Below are positions 17,052-27,723 of a DNA stretch of 41,247 nt, piece after piece (within the stretch, counting starts at the first letter, position 1; each line of letters starts with the position of its first letter). The notes under the pieces are model-generated. The model saw nothing but the letters and a program-made list of their open reading frames with translations, did not search any database and was not told the DNA's origin. Origin of the DNA: an uncultured Gammaproteobacteria bacterium. GTDB taxonomy: Bacteria > Pseudomonadota > Gammaproteobacteria > JAADHQ01. The DNA is taken from assembly GCA_947258655.1 (NCBI GenBank), contig CAMYJD010000031.1, positions 1 through 41,247 of the forward strand, written 5' to 3'. The translations under genes were made by a program, and so were the position numbers.

Positions 17052-18374
17052 CTATTCTAATTCGATGGACAAACCCAGTCCGTGCGCCAGGGCCACGAAG
17101 CCCGGAAAGGAGGTATTGACGTTGGCACAATCTTTAATGATGACCGCTTCGTTGCAGCGCAGCGCCGCAATAGCAAAAGACATCGAAATACGGTGATCGC
17201 CATGACTAAGCACCGTTCCTCCATGCAATTGGCCCCCATCGATGACAATACCGTCGGCGGTCGGCTGGGCGTTAATGCCGAGTATGTGCAGGCCATCGGC
17301 CATGACCTGGATACGGTCACTCTCCTTGACACGGAGTTCCCTGGCGCCGGTTAAAACCGTTTGCCCTTGTGCACAGGCAGCCGCGATGAACAAGGCCGGG
17401 AATTCGTCAATGGCCAGTGGCACCAGTTCTTCCGGTATATTGATACCGTGCAGACTACTGGAACGCACTCGTATATCGGCGACCGGCTCACCGCCGACTT
17501 CACATTGATTGAAAATCTCGATATCAGCACCCATCAGTTTGAGTATATCGATGACACCGGTTCGTGTCGGATTAACGCCGACATGTTCGAGGGTCAGGTC
17601 GGAACCCTCAGCAATGCTTGCTGCTACGATAAAAAAGGCTGCCGACGAGATATCGGCCGGTACATCGATCGAACAGGCCTGGAGCGTGCCACCTCCCTGC
17701 AAACAGACTGTTGAGCCCTCACGCTTGAGCGCATAACCAAAACCTTGCAGCATACGCTCGGTATGATCCCGGGTCGGTGCCGGCTCGGTCACACAGGTCA
17801 TGCCTTCGGCGTACAGACCCGCCAGTAACAAGCAGGATTTCACCTGGGCACTGGCTACCGGCAGGAGATAGTCGATGCCTTGCAGTATCCTGTTGCCCGT
17901 AATACACAACGGCGCTGTTTTATTTTCCGCAGCGTTGATCTCGGCATGCATCTGGGATAACGGATCTATTACACGCCCCATCGGTCGCCCTGACAGAGAC
18001 TGATCACCAGTCAGGACAGTATCAAATAATTGCCCGCTCAACAGTCCGCACATTAATCGCATTGATGTGCCGGAATTACCCAGATACAGATCCTGCTGTG
18101 GCTTTTGCAGACCCTTCATACCCACGCCATGCACCGTCACGCAGCCATTATCCGGACCTTCAATATGCACGCCCATGGCCTGGAAGGCCTTCAATGTGGC
18201 CAGACTGTCCTCACCTTCGAGGAAACCGCTGATATGCGTGTCGCCTTCGGCCAGCGCGCCGAGCATGATCGAACGGTGCGAAATCGACTTATCACCCGGC
18301 ACCCGTGCCGAACCCTGTATGTGACCACCGGGCTGTACTACAAAAGTAATATCCTTACCTGTATGTGCTGACAT
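17052..18374 (-). CDS. aroA: 3-phosphoshikimate 1-carboxyvinyltransferase (EPSP synthase)
   Basis: The 440-residue enzyme joins shikimate-3-phosphate and PEP, the sixth step of the shikimate pathway. The N-terminal [37 protein letters not shown] and the C-terminal [10 protein letters not shown] and [10 protein letters not shown] motifs are all intact. The wording of these motifs is closer to Bacillus/Pseudomonas-type enzymes than to E. coli AroA. In Pseudomonas the equivalent gene is fused to tyrA; here a stop codon and 21 bp separate them. Confidence 0.97.
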   Translation of the reverse strand: MSAHTGKDITFVVQPGGHIQGSARVPGDKSISHRSIMLGALAEGDTHISGFLEGEDSLATLKAFQAMGVHIEGPDNGCVTVHGVGMKGLQKPQQDLYLGNSGTSMRLMCGLLSGQLFDTVLTGDQSLSGRPMGRVIDPLSQMHAEINAAENKTAPLCITGNRILQGIDYLLPVASAQVKSCLLLAGLYAEGMTCVTEPAPTRDHTERMLQGFGYALKREGSTVCLQGGGTLQACSIDVPADISSAAFFIVAASIAEGSDLTLEHVGVNPTRTGVIDILKLMGADIEIFNQCEVGGEPVADIRVRSSSLHGINIPEELVPLAIDEFPALFIAAACAQGQTVLTGARELRVKESDRIQVMADGLHILGINAQPTADGIVIDGGQLHGGTVLSHGDHRISMSFAIAALRCNEAVIIKDCANVNTSFPGFVALAHGLGLSIELE

Positions 18375-18395
18375 AGGACTGTTCTCGAATAATTC

Positions 18396-19274
18396 TTATT
18401 TTGACGATGGGGCTAACTGTTCCGTGTAACGGTCACGCGCTTCCTTGGCACGGCGAAAAATCGCTTCCACCGTGTCCAGGTCGGCCGTTGCGATGGCCTG
18501 CTTCAATGCTTCCAGATCCTGCAGAAAGTTATCCATGATTTGAATAATGGCTGCGCTGTTTTCAATACAGATGTCTCTCCACATAAGTGGATCACTGGAG
18601 GCGATCCTGCTAAAGTCACGGAAGCCACCCGCGGCATACTGAAATATCTCATCCCGATCACTCATCTTCGACAAGGTATCGACGAGCCCGAATGCCAGGA
18701 TATGCGGAAGATGACTGGTGGCAGCGAGCACTTCATCATGATGATCGACAGGCATCAATTGCACCAGGGCGCCTGCCGCTTCCCACATTTTTTTGACTCG
18801 CTCCACCGCTTCCGTCTTGTTTTCCGGCAACGGCGTCAGAATGACACGACGCTCGTTGAAAAGTTCAGCAAACGATGCCTCTACCCCGCTTTGCTCGGTG
18901 CCCGCGATCGGGTGCCCCGGGACAAAGCGCGCAATATTGTTATGCAGATTATCCCTTGCAGCCTGTACAACCGTGGATTTGGCGCTACCGACATCGGTAA
19001 TAATCGCCTGCGCATCGATGTGGACATCTATAATCCTGAAAATGGCCGGCATCGCCCGCAACGGTACTGACAGGACGATCATGTCCGCACCCTTTACAGC
19101 CTCGGCAATATCGGTGGAATAATCATCTATAACGCCCAGTTCGCACGCACGTTGCAGATTTTCTTCACTGCGCCCGCAACCTGTTATATGCGCGCACGCC
19201 TGCGCGCCCCGCAATGCACGCGCCAGAGAACCACCTATCAGACCGACACCGATAATACAAAGGCGATTGATCAT
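18396..19274 (-). CDS. tyrA: Prephenate dehydrogenase (TyrA type)
   Basis: The 292-residue product starts with a Rossmann fold, IGVGLIGGSLARALR. It carries ITDVGSAK, the substrate-binding FVPGHPIAGTEQSG, and a C-terminal helical dimerisation domain with HHDEVLAATSHLPHI. It oxidatively decarboxylates prephenate (or arogenate) to 4-hydroxyphenylpyruvate for tyrosine. It has no chorismate mutase or ACT domain. A strong GGAGG lies eight bases before the ATG, and the start overlaps the hisC stop by four bases, so the two are translationally coupled. Confidence 0.95.
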   Translation of the reverse strand: MINRLCIIGVGLIGGSLARALRGAQACAHITGCGRSEENLQRACELGVIDDYSTDIAEAVKGADMIVLSVPLRAMPAIFRIIDVHIDAQAIITDVGSAKSTVVQAARDNLHNNIARFVPGHPIAGTEQSGVEASFAELFNERRVILTPLPENKTEAVERVKKMWEAAGALVQLMPVDHHDEVLAATSHLPHILAFGLVDTLSKMSDRDEIFQYAAGGFRDFSRIASSDPLMWRDICIENSAAIIQIMDNFLQDLEALKQAIATADLDTVEAIFRRAKEARDRYTEQLAPSSK

Positions 19275-20407
19275 GATCCGGCCTCCGTTATTTTCATCAG
19301 CGCCTTAAGAAAACGTTCATTCTGCTGTTCTGTTCCAATTGTCACGCGTAGAAAATCGGCTAGATCATAATTCCCGATCGGACGGATAATAATTCCCTCG
19401 CGTAACATTGATTCATAGACCTGTGCTTCGGGCAGTGCAGTTTTAAAACTGACGAAATTACCCACTGATGGAATATATTCAAGGCCCATACGCTCGAAAG
19501 CTGTCGTGATCTGTTGCATGCCGCTGGCGTTCGCTTCCACACTCCTGTCGATATGCTCCGGGTCTGCCAATGCAGCCGTAGCAGCGACCTGTGCCAAGGT
19601 ATTGGTATTGAAGGGTTGCCTGACCCGGTTAAGCAGATCGGCAATATCCGGGTGTGAAATTGAATAGCCGATACGCAGACCGGCGAGCCCGTAAACTTTG
19701 GAGAAGGTCCTGGTGATGACAAGATTTGGGTGTTTGTCGATCCATGCGAGTGAATTCGGATAGTCTTTTTCCCTGACGTACTCTACATAGGCCTCGTCCA
19801 GTACGATTATGACATTGACGGGCACGTCACGGATAAAGGACTCCAGGCTGTCTGCATCAAGCCAGGTGCCAGTGGGGTTATTGGGATTGGCAATAAAAAT
19901 GACTCGCGTATCGGCATCGACCAGGGCACGCATGTTGTCCAGGTTATGTCCATAAGGCATCGCAGCATCAGCACTATTGGCAGCGGCAACATGCAGCGTT
20001 GCACCAACAGCCTGACTGACCAATGGATAAACAGCAAATGCATGGCGCGAAAATACCGCATTGTATCGTGGAGAAAGAAATACCCGCGCTACAAACTCGA
20101 GGATGTCATTCGATCCGTTTCCCAATGTGATACAGGCGCTGTCTACTGCATATTTATCTGCCAATGCCTGCTTTAATGCGAAACCGTTGCCATCCGGATA
20201 CAGTTCTAGTTCCTGTAGCGCTGCACGACAGGCATCCAGTGCTCGCGGACTCGAACCCAGTGGATTTTCATTCGAGGCCAGTTTGACGATGTCGCTTACA
20301 CCGTATTCCCGCTGCAGTTCACTGATCGGTTTGCCCGGTGCGTAAGGCTGTAATGTACGCACCCCCTCTACGGCCAGTGCGGTAAAATTATGGCTTTGCT
20401 TACTCAT
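19271..20407 (-). CDS. hisC: Histidinol-phosphate aminotransferase (HisC2-like)
   Basis: The start is set at ATG 20407 (MSKQSHNFTALAVEGVRTLQPY), giving 378 residues; upstream in-frame codons would overlap pheA. This is a fold-type I PLP enzyme with LASNENPLG, NPNNPTGTW and the Schiff-base segment TRTFSKVYGLAGLRIGY. It is positioned between pheA and tyrA. HisC paralogues in this place often act as broad-range aminotransferases for phenylpyruvate and hydroxyphenylpyruvate as well as imidazole-acetol phosphate. That dual role is inference from context. Confidence 0.93.
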   Translation of the reverse strand: MSKQSHNFTALAVEGVRTLQPYAPGKPISELQREYGVSDIVKLASNENPLGSSPRALDACRAALQELELYPDGNGFALKQALADKYAVDSACITLGNGSNDILEFVARVFLSPRYNAVFSRHAFAVYPLVSQAVGATLHVAAANSADAAMPYGHNLDNMRALVDADTRVIFIANPNNPTGTWLDADSLESFIRDVPVNVIIVLDEAYVEYVREKDYPNSLAWIDKHPNLVITRTFSKVYGLAGLRIGYSISHPDIADLLNRVRQPFNTNTLAQVAATAALADPEHIDRSVEANASGMQQITTAFERMGLEYIPSVGNFVSFKTALPEAQVYESMLREGIIIRPIGNYDLADFLRVTIGTEQQNERFLKALMKITEAGS

Positions 20408-20414
20408 GGAACGA

Positions 20415-21500
20415 TTACAACACTGCCCGTGGATAGGATCCGAGCACCTTGAACAACGTGGCTTCCTTTTGCAGAATGGACAGGGCTGCTGCAACATCCG
20501 GATTCGATATATGGCCTTCTATATCGATGAAAAAAACATAGTCCCACATTCCTCTTCTGGAAGGACGGGACTCAATCCGGGTCATACTGATACTGCTCTC
20601 AACCAGCGGAGCGAGCAGATGATATAAAGAACCTGCACGGTTATCTGCAGACAATAATAATGATGTCTTGTCATGACCACTGGAGCCCACCTGTTGGCGA
20701 CCGATAATCAGAAAACGGGTGGTGTTGTCAGGCTCGTCCTCGATATTTGCTGCCAGTATTTGCAGCCCATATATTTCTGCGGCACTGTCACTGGCGATGG
20801 CCGCACTACCTGGCTCGGTCATGCACAGTTTTGCTGCTTCGGCATTACTGTTGACTGCGACGGTTTCCACATCCGGGAGATTGTGATTTAGCCATTCACG
20901 GCACTGGCCAAGTGATTGCTGATGGGAATATATTTTCCTGATCGCCGAGAGCTCGCTTGCCGTTGACATTATATGATGATGGATACGCAACTCCACTTCA
21001 CCACATATTTTCAGACTGGTATGCATAAATCTGTCGAGGGTATGATTGACAACACCCTCGGTAGAGTTTTCCACCGGCACGACGCCGTAATGGGCCGTCC
21101 CTGATTCGACTTCACGAAACACCTCGTCGATATCTGCCAGTGAAATGGTGTCCACCGCATGGCCGAAATGTTTAAGTGCGGCAGCCTGGGTAAAGGTGCC
21201 ATCGGGACCCAGGAAAGCGATCTTCAGGACCTCTTCAAGTGCCAGACAACTGGATATGATCTCGCGGAACAGGCGCGCGATCTCTTCATTACTCAATGGT
21301 CCGCTATTACGTTCCTGCACCTTCCTGAGGATAGCCGCTTCCCTGTCCGGACGGTAAAAAACCGTTTCCTTGCCCGCAGCCTGTTTGACTTCGGCAACTT
21401 CCTGCGCACAACGTGCACGTTCGTTTATCAGTTCCTGGATCTGAACGTCCAGAGAATCGATACGTTGACGTATTTCAGCGAGTTTTTTCTCATTACTCAT
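20415..21500 (-). CDS. pheA: Chorismate mutase / prephenate dehydratase (P-protein)
   Basis: This is a 361-residue bifunctional enzyme. An AroQ-type chorismate mutase helix domain (about 1-90) is followed by a prephenate dehydratase domain from IAFLGPDGTFTQAAA to the NTTRFLIIG catalytic motif. A C-terminal ACT domain includes the phenylalanine-sensing ESRPSRRGMWDYVFFID segment. It converts chorismate to phenylpyruvate with expected feedback inhibition by phenylalanine. It lies 24 bp after serA and 7 bp before hisC, so cotranscription is very likely. Confidence 0.97.
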   Translation of the reverse strand: MSNEKKLAEIRQRIDSLDVQIQELINERARCAQEVAEVKQAAGKETVFYRPDREAAILRKVQERNSGPLSNEEIARLFREIISSCLALEEVLKIAFLGPDGTFTQAAALKHFGHAVDTISLADIDEVFREVESGTAHYGVVPVENSTEGVVNHTLDRFMHTSLKICGEVELRIHHHIMSTASELSAIRKIYSHQQSLGQCREWLNHNLPDVETVAVNSNAEAAKLCMTEPGSAAIASDSAAEIYGLQILAANIEDEPDNTTRFLIIGRQQVGSSGHDKTSLLLSADNRAGSLYHLLAPLVESSISMTRIESRPSRRGMWDYVFFIDIEGHISNPDVAAALSILQKEATLFKVLGSYPRAVL

Positions 21501-21524
21501 GTATGCATACCATGATCACTGTTG

Positions 21525-22688
21525 TTACAGCGCGCGCACCAACAGGACACCGTCGATTTCCTTGATCTTTTCGATGACTTCCTGCGGCACTTCAGCCTCA
21601 ACATCTACCAGTGTATAGGCTACATCGCCTTTTGATTTATTGATCATATCGATAATGTTCAGGTTAGCATTGGCCAGCGTCGTTGATATCTGTCCCAACA
21701 TATTAGGCATGTTGGAATTTGCAATGGCGAGACGATAGCCACCGACACGCGGCATTTCGACTTCGGGGAAATTGACCGAGTTATGGATAATCCCGTCTTC
21801 GAGGTAATCCCTGACCTGATCTGCAACCATGACTGCACAATTGTCCTCTGCCTCCTTGGTCGACGCGCCTAAATGCGGCAACGTGATGACCCGCGGATGA
21901 TCCTTCAACAGGTTACTGGGGAAGTCACAGATATACGCATAGGCCTTGCCGCTATCTAGCGCTTCCACCATGGCCTCGTCATCGACTATGCCATTGCGGG
22001 CGAAATTCAATATCACCGCATTGTCTTTCATGATACTGAGCCTGTCGTGATTGATCAGATGGCGTGTAGCATCCACAAGCGGCACATGGAAACTGATAAA
22101 ATCCGATTTTGATAGCAGGTCTTCGACACTGGATGCCTGTTGCACACTGGAGGATAATTGCCAGGCACCCTGCACGGTTATTTGCGGGTCATAACCGATC
22201 ACCTTCATACCCAGAGACAGCGCCGCATTGGCCACACGAATACCTATCGCACCCAGACCGATTACGCCAAGAGTACGACCGGGCAGTTCAAAACCGACAA
22301 ACTTCTTTTTACCAGCTTCGACGTTACGGTTAATCGAAGCATCCTCGCCTTCAAGCTCACGGGCAAACTGCCATGACTGACAGATGTTACGGCAGGCCAT
22401 TAACATTCCGGCAATGACGAGTTCCTTGACCGCATTGGAATTGGCACCCGGCGCATTGAAAACAGGGATGCCGCGCGCGCTCATTTTATCAACCGGTATA
22501 TTGTTGACTCCCGCACCCGCACGACCGACAGCCTTCAGGGATTCGGGTAATTCCATATCGTGCATCTTGAAGGATCGTAACAATATCGCATCCGGATGCT
22601 GGATCTCGGATGCCACTTCATAACGCTCACGCGGCAGTTTCTCCAGCCCCTTGACCGAAATATTATTGAGTGTAAGGATCTTATACAT
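21525..22688 (-). CDS. serA: D-3-phosphoglycerate dehydrogenase, short ACT form
   Basis: The 387-residue NAD-dependent 2-hydroxyacid dehydrogenase oxidises 3-phosphoglycerate, the first step of serine synthesis. VGRAGAGVNNIPV, the NAD-binding LGVIGLGAIGIRVANAA, the catalytic-arginine segment LNFARNGIVDD and the LPHLGASTKEAEDN histidine motif are present. A C-terminal ACT domain (about 315-387) suggests serine or another amino acid feedback. It follows serC by 33 bp. This places both serine genes together ahead of pheA; in Pseudomonas serA is not at this locus. Confidence 0.94.
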   Translation of the reverse strand: MYKILTLNNISVKGLEKLPRERYEVASEIQHPDAILLRSFKMHDMELPESLKAVGRAGAGVNNIPVDKMSARGIPVFNAPGANSNAVKELVIAGMLMACRNICQSWQFARELEGEDASINRNVEAGKKKFVGFELPGRTLGVIGLGAIGIRVANAALSLGMKVIGYDPQITVQGAWQLSSSVQQASSVEDLLSKSDFISFHVPLVDATRHLINHDRLSIMKDNAVILNFARNGIVDDEAMVEALDSGKAYAYICDFPSNLLKDHPRVITLPHLGASTKEAEDNCAVMVADQVRDYLEDGIIHNSVNFPEVEMPRVGGYRLAIANSNMPNMLGQISTTLANANLNIIDMINKSKGDVAYTLVDVEAEVPQEVIEKIKEIDGVLLVRAL

Positions 22689-22721
22689 ATCTGCAACCTG
22701 GTCTTTGTTTTTGTAGTCTGC

Positions 22722-23804
22722 TCAGGCATGCTCGCTTGCGAACGCTTGCATGAAATCAATTAACGCATCGACACCCTGTTCGGGCATCGCATTATATATG
22801 CTCGCACGCATACCGCCCACGGAACGATGTCCTTTCAGCGTCATCAGACCGCGTTCAGCAGCCTGTTGCAGGAAAACACTGTCCAGTTCAGAATCGGCCA
22901 GTGTAAAGGGGACATTCATCCACGAGCGCGAGCGGATTTCTACCGGGTTTTGGTAAAAGGATGAATTATCAATCGTTGCATATAATTTTTCGGCCTTACG
23001 TTGATTAGTCTCGGCCATGGCTTCGAGTCCGCCTTTTTCCAGCAATGAAGCAAATACCAGACCGGCAAGATACATCGCATAGGTAGGCGGAGTGTTATAC
23101 ATCGAGTCGTTATCCGCATGGATCGAATACTTGAACATGCTCGGTGTATAGTCGAGGCTATCTGTAATCAGATCTTCGCGGATAATCACCAGGGTCAGAC
23201 CCGCAGGGCCGATATTCTTTTGTGCCCCGGCATAGATCAGACCAAAGCGTGATACGTCCAGTGGTCGTGACAGAATCGTTGAAGACATATCGGCGACCAG
23301 CGGTACATCGCCGCAGTCAGGTATATATGGAAACTCGACCCCGCCAATCGTTTCATTGGGTGTATAGTGTACATAGGCCGCATCTGCGTTTAACTGAAAG
23401 TCTCCCGCTTCCGGCGTCGCACTGAAATTACCCTGTTCACCATTCCAGACGACATTGACATCACAATAACGCTTAGCTTCGGCAATGGCCTTTTTGGACC
23501 AGGCGCCGGTATTGAAATAATCTACCTGTTTTTTCGTCGTTGCCAGATTCATCGGGATCATTGCAAACTGGCTACTGGCACCACCCTGCAGGAACAGGAC
23601 CTTGTAATTATCGGGTATGGCCATTAACCGGCGCAGGTCTGACTCGGCCTTAGTCGCAATCGACATAAATTCCTTGCCACGGTGGCTCATTTCCATCACC
23701 GACATACCGCTACCCTGCCAGTCAAGCATTTCTTCCCTGGCTGTACTCAATACATCTTCCGGCAACATGGCAGGACCCGCACTGAAATTATATACCCGTG
23801 ACAT
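22722..23804 (-). CDS. serC: Phosphoserine aminotransferase
   Basis: The 360-residue PLP enzyme converts 3-phosphohydroxypyruvate to phosphoserine, and also acts in pyridoxine synthesis. The N-terminal YNFSAGPAMLPEDVL, the GGASSQFAMIPMN loop and LIYAGAQKNIGPAGLT (with the PLP lysine) are diagnostic. AGGAG lies seven bases before the ATG. It directly follows gyrA by 21 bp, as in Pseudomonas, and is followed by serA. Confidence 0.98.
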   Translation of the reverse strand: MSRVYNFSAGPAMLPEDVLSTAREEMLDWQGSGMSVMEMSHRGKEFMSIATKAESDLRRLMAIPDNYKVLFLQGGASSQFAMIPMNLATTKKQVDYFNTGAWSKKAIAEAKRYCDVNVVWNGEQGNFSATPEAGDFQLNADAAYVHYTPNETIGGVEFPYIPDCGDVPLVADMSSTILSRPLDVSRFGLIYAGAQKNIGPAGLTLVIIREDLITDSLDYTPSMFKYSIHADNDSMYNTPPTYAMYLAGLVFASLLEKGGLEAMAETNQRKAEKLYATIDNSSFYQNPVEIRSRSWMNVPFTLADSELDSVFLQQAAERGLMTLKGHRSVGGMRASIYNAMPEQGVDALIDFMQAFASEHA

Positions 23805-23825
23805 CTGTTAACTCCTGAATTGAAT

Positions 23826-26411
23826 CTAGTCTTGTTGTTCTGAATCCTGTGATACCGGCACCTGTTCATCGCCCTCTTCAGAGTCGCTGTCTAGGGACGC
23901 GATGCGTTCAATGCCAACGAGGTTTTCACCCTCGCCCAGCGAGATCAGACGCACGCCCTGGGTATTTCTACCCATGACTGAAATCTCCTGAATGCGTGTG
24001 CGGACCAGGGTGCCTGCATTACTGATCAACATGATCTCGTCATCCTCACAGACCTGATCTGCACCGACAACCTCGCCATTACGCTCGTTGACAGTTATCG
24101 CAATAACGCCCTGGCCACCACGCCCGTGCACGGGAAAGTCTTCAATCGATGTGCGCTTGCCGTAACCGTTCACGGTTGCGGCTAGAATCTCTCCTTCACC
24201 GACGATAATCAGTGAAATCACCGACTGCCCTTGCTGCAATTTGATGCCACGAACACCACAGGCCGTCCTGCCCATCGGGCGCACATCCTTTTCATTAAAG
24301 CGAATGGACTTGCCGGCACTACTCATCAGCATGACGTCCTGATCACCATCGGTAATGGCCACGCCAACCAGGTGATCATTGTCACGCAGTTCGACGGCGA
24401 TAATACCATTCGAGCGTGGCCGGGAGAAATGCGACAACGGCGTCTTCTTGACTGTACCGCTGGTTGTTGCCATGAATATGAAACGCTCTTCACTGAACTC
24501 GGTCACTGGCAGAATGGCCGTTATGCGTTCATCTTCCTGCAACGGCAGCAGGTTCACTATCGGTTTTCCTCTGGCAGTACGGCTTGCCTGAGGCAATTCA
24601 TAGACTTTCAACCAATAGGCCTTGCCGAGGCTTGAGAAACATAGAATTGTGTCATGGGTATTGGCAACAAACAGCTTGTCGATGAAATCCTCTTCCTTGA
24701 CACTGGTCGCAGCCTTGCCCTTGCCGCCACGGCGTTGTGCCGTGTAGGTGGATACCGGCTGGGATTTCGCGTAACCGGCATGTGACAATGTGACAACAAC
24801 ATCTTCAGGATTGATCAGATCCTCAAGATTCAGGTCCTGCTGGGTCGTGACAATTTCAGTTCTTCTGTCATCGCCATACTGCTCGATAATTTCCTCGAAT
24901 TCCTCCTTGATCACTTGCTTGAGGCGCTCCGGGTTACCAAGGATATCGAGCAAGTCATCGATCTTGTCGAGTATTTCCTTGTACTCGTTAACGATCTTGT
25001 CCTGCTCAAGGCCGGTCAGTCGCTGCAGTCTCAGCTCGAGGATAGCCTGGGCCTGCGCCTCGGACAAGCGGTAGAAACCTTCGTGCAGACCGAATTCAGA
25101 CGCCAGGTCATCCGGCCTCGAAGCCGAGGCGCCGGCACGTTCGAGCATGTCCGAGACAATGCCGGATTGCCAGGATCTGGCCATCAGGTCGATCTTCGCC
25201 TCGGCCGGGCCGGCCGAGGCCTTGATCAAAGCAATGACCTCATCAATATTTGCCAACGCCACGGCCAGGCCTTCGAGCACATGGGCGCGTTCACGCGCCT
25301 TGCGTAAATCGAACATGGTACGCCGCGTGACCACTTCACGACGATGGCGAATAAAACACTCCAGTATCTGCTTCAGGTTCAGCAGGCGAGGCTGACCATC
25401 GACCAGTGCAACCATATTGATACCGAATACAGTTTGCATCTGGGTATGCTGATAAAGATTATTCAGCACCACTTCCGAGACTTCGCCGCGGCGCAATTCA
25501 ATGACCATGCGCATGCCGTCCTTGTCCGACTCGTCACGCAGTTCACTGATGCCTTCGATCTTCTTCTCCTTGACCAGTTCAGCAATCTTTTCCAGCAAAC
25601 GCGCCTTGTTGACCTGATACGGCAGTTCGGTAACGACTATACGCTCGCGATTATTGCCATATTCCTCGGTGTTGGTCAGGGCACGTACCTTGATACGTCC
25701 GCGCCCTGTGTGATAGGCCTCATGAATGCCGCGCGCGCCGTTGATAATACCGGCGGTTGGAAAATCCGGTCCGGGGATATAAGCCATCAGATCGGAAACG
25801 CTCAGGTCAGGGTTGTCTGTGAATGCGATACAGGCCTTGATGACTTCCACGAGGTTATGCGGTGGTATATTCGTTGCCATACCGACGGCGATACCGGCAG
25901 AACCGTTAACCAGCAGATTCGGAATCCGCGAAGGAAAGACCAGAGGCTCCTTTTCAGATTCATCATAGTTCGGTATAAAGTCAACCGTCTCCTTGTCGAG
26001 GTCGGCGAGCAGCTCATGCGCAATCCGCGACATACGTACTTCGGTATAACGCATGGCTGCCGGCGAATCGCCATCGACTGAACCGAAATTACCCTGACCA
26101 TCAACCAGCATGTATCTGAGTGAAAAAGGCTGGGCCATGCGTACGATCGTGTCATATACGGCCGTATCACCATGAGGATGATATTTACCTATGACATCAC
26201 CGACGATACGTGCTGATTTCTTGTAAGGCTTATTCCAGTCATTACCCAGAACATTCATTGCATACAGTACGCGCCTGTGTACCGGCTTTAGTCCGTCACG
26301 AACATCGGGCAAGGCACGCCCGACAATGACACTCATGGCATAGTCCAGGTAGGACTGCTTCATTTCGTCTTCGAGATTGACGGAAAGGACTTCTTTGGCG
26401 AATTCAGCCAT
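23826..26411 (-). CDS. gyrA: DNA gyrase subunit A
   Basis: The 861-residue subunit carries the breakage-reunion domain with catalytic Tyr122 ([10 protein letters not shown]). The quinolone-determining segment reads [10 protein letters not shown], with Thr83 and Asp87 in E. coli numbering. Threonine at 83 is the wild-type residue in Pseudomonas aeruginosa, so no resistance mutation is indicated. The C-terminal beta-pinwheel contains the GyrA box QRRGGKGK, which wraps DNA for negative supercoiling and separates GyrA from ParC. The acidic tail ([10 protein letters not shown]) is normal. It is the first gene of the serC-serA-pheA block, with a 242-bp leader region upstream. Confidence 0.98.
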   Translation of the reverse strand: MAEFAKEVLSVNLEDEMKQSYLDYAMSVIVGRALPDVRDGLKPVHRRVLYAMNVLGNDWNKPYKKSARIVGDVIGKYHPHGDTAVYDTIVRMAQPFSLRYMLVDGQGNFGSVDGDSPAAMRYTEVRMSRIAHELLADLDKETVDFIPNYDESEKEPLVFPSRIPNLLVNGSAGIAVGMATNIPPHNLVEVIKACIAFTDNPDLSVSDLMAYIPGPDFPTAGIINGARGIHEAYHTGRGRIKVRALTNTEEYGNNRERIVVTELPYQVNKARLLEKIAELVKEKKIEGISELRDESDKDGMRMVIELRRGEVSEVVLNNLYQHTQMQTVFGINMVALVDGQPRLLNLKQILECFIRHRREVVTRRTMFDLRKARERAHVLEGLAVALANIDEVIALIKASAGPAEAKIDLMARSWQSGIVSDMLERAGASASRPDDLASEFGLHEGFYRLSEAQAQAILELRLQRLTGLEQDKIVNEYKEILDKIDDLLDILGNPERLKQVIKEEFEEIIEQYGDDRRTEIVTTQQDLNLEDLINPEDVVVTLSHAGYAKSQPVSTYTAQRRGGKGKAATSVKEEDFIDKLFVANTHDTILCFSSLGKAYWLKVYELPQASRTARGKPIVNLLPLQEDERITAILPVTEFSEERFIFMATTSGTVKKTPLSHFSRPRSNGIIAVELRDNDHLVGVAITDGDQDVMLMSSAGKSIRFNEKDVRPMGRTACGVRGIKLQQGQSVISLIIVGEGEILAATVNGYGKRTSIEDFPVHGRGGQGVIAITVNERNGEVVGADQVCEDDEIMLISNAGTLVRTRIQEISVMGRNTQGVRLISLGEGENLVGIERIASLDSDSEEGDEQVPVSQDSEQQD

Positions 26412-26653
26412 AGTTATTCTTCAAATTCCATAATTCACAGTGAAATGCCCGTCCCGGCAGTAAAAACCGGAAATCAGGCGACATATCAAACGAATCATAC
26501 CATAAGCGTTGACCTACTTCATTATAAATAAAGGCTCTTAAATCGGCTCTGAGGGGCTCTGGAGGGGAATCAGGATAATCCGGGCGTCACTATTCCGGCT
26601 GACAGAAAAATCTATTGCCCCATATTATTCGTGGTATTTGACGCTGTCCACAA
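26412..26653. other. gyrA upstream region (242 bp)
   Basis: Between the mtnA stop and gyrA, both on the minus strand, I see AT-rich patches. One is a minus-strand TATAAT (26526-26521) without a good -35, and another is TATGAT further downstream. Neither is convincing enough to fix the promoter. No clear terminator follows mtnA. Confidence 0.4.
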
Positions 26654-27700
26654 TTATGTGGCCGCCATCAGCTGCGCCATTTTGGTATGGTCCGGCTGCA
26701 TGACAATGCCTTTTTCGGTCACTATTGCGTCGATTAGACTGGCGGGAGTGACATCAAACACCGGATTCCAGGCGCTGCTGCCCTGTGCAGCAAAGCGCTG
26801 GTTATTCAATTCCAGTAATTCGTCTGCGTTGCGCGTCTCAATCGGAATCTGTGCGCCGCTATCGACACTCATGTCTATTGTCGTCGTCGGTGCGACCACC
26901 ATAAATTTGACCTGATGGTAGCGGGCAGCGATGGCAGCGGAATAGGTACCTATTTTATTGGCCACATCACCATTGGCGGCGATCCTGTCGGCACCGACAA
27001 TGACCCAACTGATATTTCCCTGGCGCATTAAATGAGCCGCTGCCGAATCAGCGATTAACGACACCGGTATGTTATCCCTGACCAGCTCCCATGCCGTCAG
27101 GCGCGCACCCTGTAACCAGGGGCGCGTCTCGTCGGCATAAACTCTGTCAATGCGACCGTCCCTGTAGGCACTGCGAATGACACCGAGCGCGGTGCCATAA
27201 CCGCCGGTGGCCAATGAGCCGGTATTACAATGGGTCAGCACGCAGGCCCTGGTGTCGATCAATCCTGCGCCCAGCCTTCCCATGGCCATATTGGCGTCGA
27301 TGTCCTGTTGATGGATTTGTCTTGCATATTCGAGTAAGCCTGGCTGCGGATCGCCTGATCCAGGTGGCGGGAACATCGCGCGCATTTGCGCAATTGCCCA
27401 GCCCAGATTGACTGCTGTAGGCCTTGCTTTCGACAACGCCCGCAGGTCTTCGTCTATGTATTGCTGCCAGTCCTGACCATGCTGACGGTAACGTTCCGTG
27501 GCGGCCAATACCACGGCATAGGCTGCGGTAATACCGATAGCGGGTGCACCTCGCACGACCATGTCACGTATCGCATTGCTTGCATCAGCCAGGTGGGAGC
27601 AGACGACATGCTTTTCGCGCAACGGAAGATAGCGCTGATCCAGCAGAACCAGACTGTCATGTTGCCATTGCATGGCACGTATCGTATCGAATGAATTCAA
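26654..27700 (-). CDS. mtnA: Methylthioribose-1-phosphate isomerase
   Basis: The 348-residue product belongs to the eIF2B-like isomerase family and converts 5-methylthioribose-1-phosphate to methylthioribulose-1-phosphate in methionine salvage. [32 protein letters not shown] (catalytic Cys) and [19 protein letters not shown] (catalytic Asp) are all present. The start is either TTG 27700 (full-length N-terminus, matching the family) or ATG 27673; neither has a strong ribosome binding site. It lies in the same place relative to gyrA as in Pseudomonas. Confidence 0.95.
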   Translation of the reverse strand: MNSFDTIRAMQWQHDSLVLLDQRYLPLREKHVVCSHLADASNAIRDMVVRGAPAIGITAAYAVVLAATERYRQHGQDWQQYIDEDLRALSKARPTAVNLGWAIAQMRAMFPPPGSGDPQPGLLEYARQIHQQDIDANMAMGRLGAGLIDTRACVLTHCNTGSLATGGYGTALGVIRSAYRDGRIDRVYADETRPWLQGARLTAWELVRDNIPVSLIADSAAAHLMRQGNISWVIVGADRIAANGDVANKIGTYSAAIAARYHQVKFMVVAPTTTIDMSVDSGAQIPIETRNADELLELNNQRFAAQGSSAWNPVFDVTPASLIDAIVTEKGIVMQPDHTKMAQLMAAT

Positions 27701-27723
27701 ATTACACGGTGTGCAAAACAGGA

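Noticed and set aside
25344-26081. 245-codon open frame on the plus strand
   Set aside because: It is antisense to the conserved gyrA breakage-reunion domain and is a codon-bias shadow.
23826-26411. Quinolone resistance substitution at GyrA position 83
   Set aside because: Thr83 differs from E. coli Ser83 but is the normal residue in Pseudomonas aeruginosa and others, and Asp87 is unchanged.
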